Part shown: positions 15,900 to 22,935 of the stretch, piece by piece
Layout: each line of letters starts with the position of its first letter
Numbering within the stretch: the stretch's first letter is position 1
Assembly (NCBI GenBank): GCA_041751875.1
Contig: JBGSIC010000017.1
Span: 1-52,026 of the forward strand
Origin: JBGSIC01 sp041751875
Lineage (GTDB): Bacteria; Bdellovibrionota; FAC87; UBA2466; JACKAF01
Reading direction: 5' to 3'
Length of the DNA: 52,026 nucleotides
Notes under the pieces: generated by a model
The model's database searches: none
What the model was told of the DNA's origin: nothing
What the model saw: only the letters and a program-made list of their open reading frames with translations
Made by a program: the position numbers and the translations under genes

Positions 15900-16264
15900 A
15901 CAGCTTCCTTCCGGCGTCGGGGCAGAAAGGGTCTGATAACGGTAAAAATGGAATATCCTTTTTTCAGACTCCAATCGATTGGCGGAAAATTCGAAACAGG
16001 AACCAAGTGCTTGTAGTAGGGAAGACGCGTCCAGATCTCCCTAAAGGCGTCGACACCTATCTTGATCTCTCCATTTGGGAGCCTAACGTGGAGATTTTTA
16101 TGAATCGCTTCCGCATCGAGGCCATGGAGCTCCGCCCTGAACTCGTCCGCACTGATATCGATGAAGTCGATTCCCTCCTTCACTTCGATTCTCTTGTAGT
16201 GGCAAATCTCTGTGTGGCAGAGTCTGCATCCATTGTCGTAGTAAACTTTCAATCGTTCTTCCAT
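15896..16264 (-). CDS. DCC-family thiol-disulfide oxidoreductase (DUF393), leaderless first gene of a ten-gene operon
   Basis: A 122-residue protein with the family start VYYDNGCRLCHTEI, a thioredoxin-like CxxC variant of the usual YDGDCxLC motif. VDAFREIWTRLPYYKHLVPV matches the conserved second block. The family is presumed to catalyse thiol-disulfide exchange. I choose ATG 16264, not GTG 16279, because a -10 hexamer ends only six bases upstream. Transcription should thus begin at the ATG itself, which also explains the missing Shine-Dalgarno sequence. It opens the operon running to 11825. Confidence 0.88.
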   Translation of the reverse strand: MEERLKVYYDNGCRLCHTEICHYKRIEVKEGIDFIDISADEFRAELHGLDAEAIHKNLHVRLPNGEIKIGVDAFREIWTRLPYYKHLVPVSNFPPIDWSLKKGYSIFTVIRPFLPRRRKEAV

Positions 16265-16270
16265 TGCTAG

Positions 16271-16299
16271 ATTGTTCACGATACCGTGAACAATGTCAA
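16271..16299 (-). promoter_or_regulatory. Promoter with 24-bp palindromic operator in the -35/-10 spacer
   Basis: On the minus strand a perfect TTGACA (16294-16299) is followed after 17 bases by AACAAT (16271-16276). The palindrome ATTGTTCACG-ATAC-CGTGAACAAT (16271-16294) fills the spacer and overlaps the -10. A bound dimer would block polymerase, as with MarR-type repressors. The core is GTTCA-N8-TGAAC, shared with 17606-17623. The predicted start of transcription is the A of the ATG at 16264. Confidence 0.75.
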
Positions 16300-16319
16300 C
16301 ACAACTTGTGCTGCCGTGA

Positions 16320-16400
16320 ACCCAGAAGCAGTGTCTCCACCTAAATTAACGTATTTATTATGTTTTTTTACACCTTCGCTGGGGCCCTTTGCTTCTGGGT
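16320..16400. repeat. 81-bp segment bounded by an 11-bp perfect inverted repeat
   Basis: ACCCAGAAGCA (16320-16330) and TGCTTCTGGGT (16390-16400) are exact reverse complements around 59 AT-rich bases. The segment lies just upstream of the palindromic promoter. It could be a hairpin, a regulatory site pair or the remnant of a small mobile element; no flanking direct repeat is obvious. Confidence 0.55.
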
Positions 16401-16513
16401 GCTAGACAACACTTCACACTCTCTTCAACAACAGGTCGTACCGGGTGGATCGCTGCTATTTACTGGAATGGGCCATTGAAAAATAGTGCCGGTGGCCACT
16501 GGAGATTTTTATT

Positions 16514-16918
16514 TTAGGAAGACGGGGTTTTGTGGAACCGATAGGCCCTTAGCAGAATCACTGAAAAAGGAACCCACCATACAACATCATTGGTTAAGAT
16601 GGTCCAACCAAATCGCAAAGGCAATGTGCCAGAAACAAAACCCTGTATAAATCCGATAGGTCCGAAAACCTTTCCGAGTAAGCCAACTAAGGTTATCGGC
16701 CAGTGATTGAGCGGATCCCTTGCCGCAATGGCATAACCAATGCCGTAGACTCCAACAATCATTCCGATGCACTGCCAAAGATGGGGATAGTTAGGCAATG
16801 GCATTTTAGTGAGCTCAAAAAAGTGATTAGGAAACAAAACAACCCACGCCCCCCACATGAGATTGTATGCAGCCGCAAAGTTTAGGGTCCAAACCATCCA
16901 TTTTTTTTCTTTTTGCAA
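16514..16918 (-). CDS. Four-helix membrane protein of a conserved uncharacterised family
   Basis: A 134-residue membrane protein with four predicted helices. The block CIGMIVGVYGIGYAIAARDPLNHWPITLVGLLGKVFGPIGF is split over helices 2-3 and is typical of a family often loosely labelled alkyl hydroperoxide reductase, without evidence for that activity. The start is TTG 16918, one base after the regulator's stop codon; an ATG at 16897 is the alternative. It is almost certainly co-transcribed with the GbsR-like regulator, so it is probably part of the same stress response. Confidence 0.75.
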   Translation of the reverse strand: MQKEKKWMVWTLNFAAAYNLMWGAWVVLFPNHFFELTKMPLPNYPHLWQCIGMIVGVYGIGYAIAARDPLNHWPITLVGLLGKVFGPIGFIQGFVSGTLPLRFGWTILTNDVVWWVPFSVILLRAYRFHKTPSS

Positions 16919-16919
16919 T

Positions 16920-17444
16920 TTATTCTACGTCGTCAATAAGTTTGAAAAAACCCATCTCTAGATTTCCCAACGCAATAAATTGGTCGAGAATTTTTTCGCC
17001 GCCTTCTACCATCAGGCCAAACGACTTGAGTCGGTGAGAATCAAGGCCTGTTTCCTTTTTTTGCTTTGGTGGTAGTTCCGACGCCAATCGATAGGCTGAC
17101 GCAATCTTTGCTAACAGTCGCTTTTCGCGCACTCTGAGCACGTTAGTGATGGCTTCCGACGGATGTGGGCAAGCTTGGTAAGTGCGGGCCCCGTGGGTTC
17201 CTTTAGCTGGGGCGGGCTCAATGACCTTGTACTCTAGCAGGGTGCTTATCGTCATGCTTATCAGCGCCTTCGATACGCCGAGGAGATCCATCAGCTCTGC
17301 GGCGTCCATGGGGCGATTTGAGAGAAAGAGGTAGGCCCAAACCCGCCCCTGAACTCTCTTAAAGCCCCAGTATTCGATAAAGTCGCCCACCAAGTCCGCA
17401 ATGTAATCAAGCTCGGTTGAGCCGGCTTTCGAATTGTTCACCAT
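16920..17444 (-). CDS. GbsR/MarR-type transcriptional regulator
   Basis: A 174-residue winged-helix protein. FIEYWGFKRVQGRVWAYLFLS leads into the helix-turn-helix DAAELMDLLGVSKALISMTISTLLEYKVI, followed by a wing with GARTY and a C-terminal helical dimer region. GbsR-type proteins are MarR-superfamily dimers that bind palindromic operators. Two palindromes with the same GTTCA-N8-TGAAC core lie on either side of this gene, and a half-site (ATTGTTCAC) overlaps its own start codon, consistent with autoregulation. The proposed targets are the ten-gene redox operon and the DinB-like gene. Confidence 0.87.
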   Translation of the reverse strand: MVNNSKAGSTELDYIADLVGDFIEYWGFKRVQGRVWAYLFLSNRPMDAAELMDLLGVSKALISMTISTLLEYKVIEPAPAKGTHGARTYQACPHPSEAITNVLRVREKRLLAKIASAYRLASELPPKQKKETGLDSHRLKSFGLMVEGGEKILDQFIALGNLEMGFFKLIDDVE

Positions 17445-17603
17445 TTTCTAATTACTCTAGCCTACCTGATAAATCAAACTCGCCTCCCGCACTGGTTTCA
17501 GAAAGTTTTACTTTATGACTTTGAAATAATTACGCTATACAGCTAAGCGGGTCCCCCCATAAAATGGGTTAACACCGAAGCGTTTCAGACTTCCCGAAAC
17601 GGA

Positions 17604-17632
17604 TTGTTCAATCTTATTTGAACACTTATTCT
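17604..17632 (+). promoter_or_regulatory. Promoter with second GTTCA-N8-TGAAC operator
   Basis: TTGTTC (17604-17609), a 17-base spacer and TATTCT (17627-17632) form a plausible promoter for the DinB-like gene. GTTCA-ATCTTATT-TGAAC (17606-17623) overlaps the -35 and the spacer and has the same half-sites and spacing as the palindrome at 16274-16291. The arms here are six bases (GTTCAA/TTGAAC). Confidence 0.6.
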
Positions 17633-17653
17633 CTAAGCGCTATTGTCTTGATT

Positions 17654-18214
17654 GTGAAAGAAACATTTCTTCGCAAATTCGTTCTAGGACTCTCCGCTCG
17701 AGCAGGAAGCCGACTTGAAAGTCTGGATAACTTAGAAGCTGGGTATCAGAAGGCAACACAGGGAATCTTGTCTCTTGCGAGTCCTCTGAGTCCGGACCTA
17801 AGATCCGAACCGATCCTGATCGATCCTCTACCCGGACTTGAGAAGTCTTCGCAAAATTGGTCGCTTAACGGTGTCATGGAGCACCTGCTGATGGTCACTA
17901 AGGCCATTGAGAATGTAATCTACAGACTGAGTTCTGAAGAAAGCCCGAACGGAATCGCAAATCCAGCAGATGTGAAACCCAAGGGAGAAAAAAAGGACTA
18001 TTTGATCGATTTTCAAGCCTTCGCACCAGGGCTCGCCGGTAGAATAAGAAAACAAATGGAAATAAAAGGATCTCACTGGCGAACTAAAGCTCGGTTCCCG
18101 CACCTTTGGTTCGGCCCACTCGATGCAAAGCAGTGGTTCTGGCTCCTGGCAAAGCACCAAGCGATTCACTACCGACAAGCCCAGCAAATCACCAAGCACC
18201 TGCAATCGAAGTAG
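17654..18214 (+). CDS. DinB-superfamily (DUF1569-like) protein
   Basis: A protein of 186 residues from GTG 17654. The TTG at 17618 lies inside the operator and upstream of the predicted transcription start, so it is unlikely. Helical-bundle features include WSLNGVMEHLLMVTKAIENV with a first His, and the C-terminal WFGPLDAKQWFWLLAKHQAIHYRQAQQI with a second His pair. Three such His residues form the metal site of DinB-like proteins, some of which use bacillithiol or mycothiol. Its activity is unknown. The operator shared with the redox operon suggests co-regulation. Its stop abuts the convergent lexA stop. Confidence 0.72.
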   Translation: MKETFLRKFVLGLSARAGSRLESLDNLEAGYQKATQGILSLASPLSPDLRSEPILIDPLPGLEKSSQNWSLNGVMEHLLMVTKAIENVIYRLSSEESPNGIANPADVKPKGEKKDYLIDFQAFAPGLAGRIRKQMEIKGSHWRTKARFPHLWFGPLDAKQWFWLLAKHQAIHYRQAQQITKHLQSK

Positions 18215-18841
18215 CTATATTTTTCGTTGTAAGCCGACCACTTTGCCCTGAATCTCAAAGCGCTGACTGGTAACGGGAATGGGTTTCATGAAGCGGTTTT
18301 CAGGGACAAGCGAAATTTGTTTTCCCTTCTTGGAGTAACGCTTCACTGTAGTTTCCCCGTCGAGCAAAGCGACAATGATGTCACCGTCGTGCACGGAATG
18401 ATTTTTTTCTACCACCAATAAATCACCTTCGAAAATCCCCGCATCGATCATGCTATTTCCCACCACCTTCAATGCGAACGAAGGATTCTCCGAAATTTCT
18501 TGTGGCACTAAAAGCTCTCCCATTTCTAATTGATCGGTTTCTCGCGCACTACCTGCTGCGATTTCACCGTAAATAGGCACAATTGCCGCTTCGAGACGCT
18601 TAAACCCCTTGGGGCGCAAGCCGCGATGCGAACCTTTGCCTTTGCTCTTGTTCTCAACCTTCTCGAGCTTGCCTTTTTTTCGTAGGGCAGCGACGTGTCC
18701 CTGCACGGTGCCCACGGCTTTGAAGCCAAAATGAGTTTGAATTTCTCGGAATGAAGGCGCTGATCCGTCCTTCTGTAATCTTTCCCGAATGAAATTCAAA
18801 ATTTCACTTTGCGCCCGAGTCAATGAATCTGTACTACCCAA
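18215..18841 (-). CDS. lexA: LexA SOS repressor
   Basis: A 208-residue protein from TTG 18841, chosen because AAGGAG lies seven bases upstream and the length then fits the family; the longer frame adds 35 residues unlike LexA. The N-terminal winged helix runs from LTRAQSEILNFI through PSFREIQTHFGFKAVGTVQGHV. The self-cleavage Ala-Gly bond lies at residues 96-97 (GEIAAGSA), and the catalytic Ser130 (VGNSMIDAGI) and Lys167 (GETTVKRY) are present. It represses DNA-damage genes until RecA filaments trigger autocleavage. A 22-bp palindrome sits 79 bases upstream, within its likely promoter. Confidence 0.95.
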   Translation of the reverse strand: MGSTDSLTRAQSEILNFIRERLQKDGSAPSFREIQTHFGFKAVGTVQGHVAALRKKGKLEKVENKSKGKGSHRGLRPKGFKRLEAAIVPIYGEIAAGSARETDQLEMGELLVPQEISENPSFALKVVGNSMIDAGIFEGDLLVVEKNHSVHDGDIIVALLDGETTVKRYSKKGKQISLVPENRFMKPIPVTSQRFEIQGKVVGLQRKI

Positions 18842-18910
18842 GTCAGTGCTCCTTTTTGCGGTGGCACACGGTGCCGTCCGCCATTGCAGTGAAAATCTCA
18901 AACTTTCGTC

Positions 18911-18946
18911 TTGATTCATATACCATACAATTGTATGGTATTCCAA
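18911..18946. promoter_or_regulatory. 22-bp perfect palindrome with candidate divergent promoters (possible LexA operator)
   Basis: ATACCATACAA/TTGTATGGTAT (18920-18941) is a perfect palindrome. On the minus strand TTGGAA (18941-18946) and TATATG (18917-18922) with an 18-base spacer enclose it and point to lexA. On the plus strand TTGATT (18911-18916) and TATGGT (18934-18939), 17 bases apart, point to the ORF at 18949. LexA autoregulation is usual, but this differs from the TTAC-N3-GTAA box I recall for Bdellovibrio. Confidence 0.6.
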
Positions 18947-18948
18947 TC

Positions 18949-19263
18949 ATGGATGCTTTGTCCACCCAACATTTGTCCGCCAGTGGCCCTTCCCCAAAGG
19001 CGCCCCTGATCAACTTCCTCGTTGGGAGACGTAACCCCCGTCCCTTGATGGGGACGCTCATTGGCTATCACCCCGTCTCCCTTCCTCTCAGACGGATAGC
19101 ACGGGGGCTTTTTCGGTCGCGTTTTGCCGGAAAGGCCCCCGTTCCCTTCATCCGATCAGTTTTTAGTTTCTCCAACTCTCTGCCTTCTGCGGAAGGTCAA
19201 AAAGGAGGAAGCGATGCTCTACTGGCCTCGTTTTTTCTACGCGAAATGCTGCTCGAAGACTGA
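18949..19263 (+). CDS. Hypothetical protein divergent from lexA
   Basis: A 104-residue frame from ATG 18949. No Shine-Dalgarno sequence is visible, but a plausible promoter within the palindrome would start transcription only a few bases before the ATG, so it could be leaderless. The middle is basic (GRRNPRP, RRIARGLFRSRF) and the C-terminus is amphipathic helical (GGSDALLASFFLREMLLED). I do not recognise a family. If real, it could be an SOS-controlled small protein. It may equally be chance open frame in a 580-bp region; part of its middle overlaps an inverted repeat (CGTCCC/GGGACG). Confidence 0.35.
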   Translation: MDALSTQHLSASGPSPKAPLINFLVGRRNPRPLMGTLIGYHPVSLPLRRIARGLFRSRFAGKAPVPFIRSVFSFSNSLPSAEGQKGGSDALLASFFLREMLLED

Positions 19264-19310
19264 TCTTGGGTCACATCGCCCCCGAGACGACCCGACCTCT
19301 CCGCCAGCCA

Positions 19311-19355
19311 AGGTGTCTTTGCACTTTAGCCTTCGGCTAAAGTGACCTGACACCT
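19311..19355. repeat. Palindromic element with AGGTGTC/GACACCT ends and a CACTTTAGCC stem
   Basis: Outer arms AGGTGTC (19311-19317) and GACACCT (19349-19355) enclose a 10-bp stem CACTTTAGCC/GGCTAAAGTG (19322-19331 and 19335-19344) with a TTC loop. The nested structure looks like a REP-type element. It lies directly upstream of the sulfatase promoter and shares its ends with the elements at 1466 and 31656. Confidence 0.7.
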
Positions 19356-19361
19356 ACCCGC

Positions 19362-19391
19362 TTGCTCACCCTACATGCGTCGTTCTACAAT
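19362..19391 (+). promoter_or_regulatory. Candidate promoter of the LtaS-like sulfatase gene
   Basis: TTGCTC (19362-19367) and TACAAT (19386-19391) are 18 bases apart, and the TTG start codon lies 29 bases further on. The match is moderate. Confidence 0.4.
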
Positions 19392-19420
19392 TCTCTTTCC
19401 TGACTAAACTACCCAAATTC

Positions 19421-21376
19421 TTGGTCCGCACATTTCAGCCATACTGGTATTTGTATCTCCCTTTTCTTTTGTTGGTAACTGAATCCCTGCTTCAAATTCA
19501 GCAACCCTTTTTGTACTACCACTACACCATCGCGGTGAGGGAGCAGCCATGGATGGCCGGAGCCTATTTCCTAGGAATGAGTTTTCGGGTTTTGCTCGCC
19601 ATAGGTTTCGGGTGTGCGGCATTTGAATCGCTCTGCCAAATGCTCCCGCGTTCTCTTAAGGCTATCGTACACAGGGCGTATGTACGGCCTCTGCTTTTTC
19701 TGATCCTTTATTCTCTACTCATACGTTTTGTCTTTGTAACCAAACCGGCTGTTTCGGGCTTTTATTATTGGTACTACCCGAAAGTCTTATTCACCGTCGC
19801 GCTGGCCGGCTTGTTGGTTGCGCTATTAAAACAGTTTTGGAAACCTACCGCACTGGTTGTGGCCCCTCTACGGCGCGCGCTGAGAGCGCTGGCTCTGTGC
19901 GGACTCGCCCTAGTGTTCACTGTTTTTCCGGCCGCTCCCCCTCAGATCTCCTCCTCCACAGCGAAAGCGAAATCACCTCTCCCCTCATTTTTTCTCCTCG
20001 GGGTCGATGGAATTCCCGCTTCACTTCTTTATGAAACCATCGACGGACGAAGCTACGCGCCACTGTGGCAAAAACACTGGTCGCCCCAATCGATAAAATT
20101 TGAAAACGCGTACTCCGTCTCAAATAGCACGTACACGTCATGGTTTTCCCTGTTCTCGGGACGCTATCCATTCCGCTCTGGTGTGGAGCTTCTCTATCCG
20201 GGCAATCGTATGGGATCGGTTGATTCCAGCGCGCTGTTGCCCGCGCTATTGAAACAAAAAGGTTACCAAACGGTTTTCATGACCGATTGTGGGGCCACTT
20301 CATACATGCCTGACCATTTCGGTTTCGAGCAGCGCTACCAACTCGGCGAAGGGATTTTGGGTTGTGGTCGCTCTCTTTTCACCTCGCGGCATCCCTTTAC
20401 GTATCTTTTTAATCTCGGGGAAACGGTTTTTCCGGAACTCAATAATTTTTGTAGCGCCCTGTACAATCCGAAAAGTTTCTTTGATGAAGTAGATAAAACG
20501 GCCAAGCGCTTAGACGCTTCAGGGCGCCCCTACTTCCTGGTCGTTCACTCCTGTCTTACGCATCAGCTCGTCAGCCATGTGCCAGCGGTGAGTTCTCCTC
20601 TGCGCGACAACTTCCCCGCACCGCTTGCGACATCAGACAAGTTGCGTAACCTAGGCTTGAGTCTACGACTCGCAGACTATTATGTGGATAAGCTGTGGAG
20701 TGAGTCGGAAAAATTTCAAAATCCGCCCTGGCGTATTTTTCTTGCCGACCATGGCGTGAGAATTGATAAGCAGGCGAACAAACTAAGCTCATTTACCCAC
20801 GGTGTGGGTTTTCCCGTGAACCGGTTTCAGTACAACGTTCCTTTAGCGCTCCTTCCGCCCGAAGGAACCACGCCCCTTTCCCTTGACCCTAAGGCACTGG
20901 TGGGGCTGATCGACCTTTATCCTTCCCTGCTGCATTTGGCGTCCATAAAAGCTCCCCCTAATGACGGCATCCCGCTGTGGGACAAGCAAACATCCCCACG
21001 CAAGCTGCTTCTGACCTCCGCCATTCCTTTACGGTTGGATGCGAACAACCCGGAGCTAATCGCAACGTTTTGGAAAAACACACTCGACTCCAAGGGCTAT
21101 CATCATTTCCCCCCAGATCTAGAAGCCGACTTACGTTTGAGACGATCCGTAGCGGTGGTGAGCTGGCCTTACCGGTTGGTTTATAATCCGCTTTCCGTAG
21201 ACCTTCTCTACAATGAAGCAACTGATCCCTATGGACTGTACAATTTGGTGGGAAGCAAAACAGAGATCGCCCGAGACCTTAAAGCCTATCTGTGCAATGA
21301 GGTTAAGGAGGCGCCATGCACGTTGCGCTTACCGCAACCGCTGGGACACTTTCAGGCAGGAGACATTCGGGGCTGA
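19421..21376 (+). CDS. Membrane-anchored sulfatase-superfamily protein (LtaS/phosphoethanolamine-transferase-like)
   Basis: A 651-residue protein beginning at TTG 19421; the frame upstream has no better start. The first ~170 residues contain about five membrane helices, and the rest is an extracytoplasmic alkaline-phosphatase-fold domain. Likely metal and nucleophile residues are Asp196 (LLGVDGIP), Ser236/Thr237 in SNSTYTSWFSLFSGRYP, the FLADHG Asp-His pair and the His in FTHGVGF. This architecture is that of LtaS and EptA-type enzymes, which transfer phosphoglycerol or phosphoethanolamine to envelope glycolipids. Simple sulfate-ester hydrolysis is less likely because of the membrane domain and lack of a CxPxR motif. 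The substrate is unknown. Confidence 0.85.
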   Translation: MVRTFQPYWYLYLPFLLLVTESLLQIQQPFLYYHYTIAVREQPWMAGAYFLGMSFRVLLAIGFGCAAFESLCQMLPRSLKAIVHRAYVRPLLFLILYSLLIRFVFVTKPAVSGFYYWYYPKVLFTVALAGLLVALLKQFWKPTALVVAPLRRALRALALCGLALVFTVFPAAPPQISSSTAKAKSPLPSFFLLGVDGIPASLLYETIDGRSYAPLWQKHWSPQSIKFENAYSVSNSTYTSWFSLFSGRYPFRSGVELLYPGNRMGSVDSSALLPALLKQKGYQTVFMTDCGATSYMPDHFGFEQRYQLGEGILGCGRSLFTSRHPFTYLFNLGETVFPELNNFCSALYNPKSFFDEVDKTAKRLDASGRPYFLVVHSCLTHQLVSHVPAVSSPLRDNFPAPLATSDKLRNLGLSLRLADYYVDKLWSESEKFQNPPWRIFLADHGVRIDKQANKLSSFTHGVGFPVNRFQYNVPLALLPPEGTTPLSLDPKALVGLIDLYPSLLHLASIKAPPNDGIPLWDKQTSPRKLLLTSAIPLRLDANNPELIATFWKNTLDSKGYHHFPPDLEADLRLRRSVAVVSWPYRLVYNPLSVDLLYNEATDPYGLYNLVGSKTEIARDLKAYLCNEVKEAPCTLRLPQPLGHFQAGDIRG

Positions 21377-21400
21377 GGTTAAACTGAACGGAATTGAGAC

Positions 21401-21841
21401 TTAGTTGTCCTCTTCTTCGTCTTCGTCTTCGTCGTCATCATCTTCATCAATGTCGTCAACATCATCGGTATCGTCGTCGTCGTCATCGTCGTCATCGTCG
21501 TCATCATCATCCTCGTCGACGTCTTCTTCTTCTTCAAACTCGCTTAGATAGTCCCCGTCGTCATCGTCTTCATCTTCATCGTCATCCGAATCATCATCAT
21601 CGTCTTCGTCCTCATCCTCTTCTTCTTCCTCTTTATCCGAGGCACGACGCTTGGACGCTGTCGTGGGAATGGGAGGTGCGGGTTTGAGTTTGGTCACATC
21701 CAGGAGCGCCTCACATTTCGGGCACTCCGTCTCCTCTTTCCCAAAATCATAAAATTTGGCATCGCACTTTGGACAACAGCGTTTTTGTCCCAGATCGCCA
21801 GGGGGTTTCAGTGATGCTTTTGTTTTAGTTGCTCGTCTCAT
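21401..21841 (-). CDS. FYDLN-type zinc-ribbon protein with long acidic tail (TIGR02300-like)
   Basis: A 146-residue protein. The N-terminus holds a zinc ribbon, CPKC-DAKFYDFGKEETE-CPKC, with the FYD signature of the TIGR02300/FYDLN_acid family. The C-terminal half, from about residue 68, is almost entirely Asp and Glu, interrupted only by YLSEF and TDDVDDID. The coding DNA there is a near-microsatellite of GAC/GAT/GAA triplets (about 21405-21640 on the minus strand), so slippage could change its length. The function of the family is unknown; a nucleic-acid-mimicking or protein-binding acidic tail is possible. Confidence 0.88.
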   Translation of the reverse strand: MRRATKTKASLKPPGDLGQKRCCPKCDAKFYDFGKEETECPKCEALLDVTKLKPAPPIPTTASKRRASDKEEEEEDEDEDDDDDSDDDEDEDDDDGDYLSEFEEEEDVDEDDDDDDDDDDDDDDTDDVDDIDEDDDDEDEDEEEDN

Positions 21842-21971
21842 AACTGGCCCTCTTAAACTAAGCTCAAACCTCGCGTCAAGAACTCAACGGGTCCTTATTC
21901 TCTGATACTTGTCGGCGAAAAGGGCGCTCTCCAAAAGCCCTTCTATCAACCTAATAGGAATATAATATCAA

Positions 21972-22892
21972 CTAGTTAGACTCAGGGAATCTGGTTAACT
22001 CCACAAAGCGCAGGTAGCGCTCTTGAATAAGATTTCGGTTCAATCGTAGCAACTCACGAAAACCGAAGTCTTGAACTGTAAAAGAAGCCATCACACTTCC
22101 GTACACGACGGCTTCCCTTAGCACTTTACGGGACAAGGGGAGGTTCGATTGAGCCGCCAAGTGCCCCATAAATCCGCCGGCAAAGGTATCCCCCGCGCCA
22201 GTCGGATCTTTTACTTCCGCAAGCGGCAATGCGGGTACGCAAAAAGGCTCTCCGTGATCAAAAAGGACCGCTCCATACTCACCGCGCTTGATCACCAAAA
22301 TCTGAGGGCCCCATTCTCGGATCTGCCCGGCCGCCTCAACTATATTATACCGTCGAGTAAGCTGGCGAACCTCTCCTTCATTAATAATAACCGCATGACA
22401 CTTGGAGATGGCTTCAACCAATTTTTCGCGCTGCCCCTCAATCCAATAATTCATCGAATCAATCGCGACAAACTTGGGCTTTTTCATTTGTTCCAGCACA
22501 TGCATCTGCAAGCCCGGCATGATGTTTCCCAAAAACACGAATGGGGTCTCCACGTAGCTTTGGGGCAATTTAGCGTCGAAGTTCTCAAAAACGTTGAGTT
22601 CAGTCTCCAGCGTCTGAGCCTCGTTCAGGTCGTATCCGTATTTGCCCGACCAGTGGAAGGTGTTGCCCTCTTTCCTTTGCACACCTTCCAAAGAAATATT
22701 ACGTGACTCAAGGAGATCGAGATGTTCTTTGGGGAAATCTTTGCCCACCACGCTCACACAACGAACCGGCACAAAATTAGAAGCAGAAAGGGAAAAGTAA
22801 TTTACTGACCCCCCCAGGATTTTGTCTTCTTTCCCAAAAGGAGTCTCAACAGAATCAAAAGCCAACGTTCCGATGGCTACGATGGACGACAT
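21972..22892 (-). CDS. PfkB-family carbohydrate/nucleoside kinase
   Basis: A 306-residue kinase from ATG 22892, which follows GGGGAGAGG; the longer frame to 22955 would overlap the spacer to the upstream gene. The ribokinase-fold motifs are GGSVNYFSLSASNF near the N-terminus and DPTGAGDTFAGGFMG with the catalytic Asp and anion hole. The sugar or nucleoside substrate is not evident. The gene follows the MTA phosphorylase by 43 bases on the same strand, so the product may act on a related ribose or adenosine compound. This is context inference only. Confidence 0.88.
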   Translation of the reverse strand: MSSIVAIGTLAFDSVETPFGKEDKILGGSVNYFSLSASNFVPVRCVSVVGKDFPKEHLDLLESRNISLEGVQRKEGNTFHWSGKYGYDLNEAQTLETELNVFENFDAKLPQSYVETPFVFLGNIMPGLQMHVLEQMKKPKFVAIDSMNYWIEGQREKLVEAISKCHAVIINEGEVRQLTRRYNIVEAAGQIREWGPQILVIKRGEYGAVLFDHGEPFCVPALPLAEVKDPTGAGDTFAGGFMGHLAAQSNLPLSRKVLREAVVYGSVMASFTVQDFGFRELLRLNRNLIQERYLRFVELTRFPESN

Positions 22893-22935
22893 AGCTTGCC
22901 TCTCCCCTTTACTCAATCCCAGCTTGCGCCAGGCC

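Noticed and set aside
19124..19345. Frame with AAAGGAGG before an ATG at 19214
   Set aside because: The ribosome-like site is good, but the 43-residue product runs into the palindromic element and has no plausible protein features.
21405..21640. Tandem GAC/GAT repeats considered as a CRISPR-like or satellite array
   Set aside because: There are no spacers; the repeats are codons of an acidic tail.
21394..21687. 97-residue His/Arg-rich plus-strand frame
   Set aside because: It is the complement of the Asp/Glu triplet repeats of the FYDLN-type gene.
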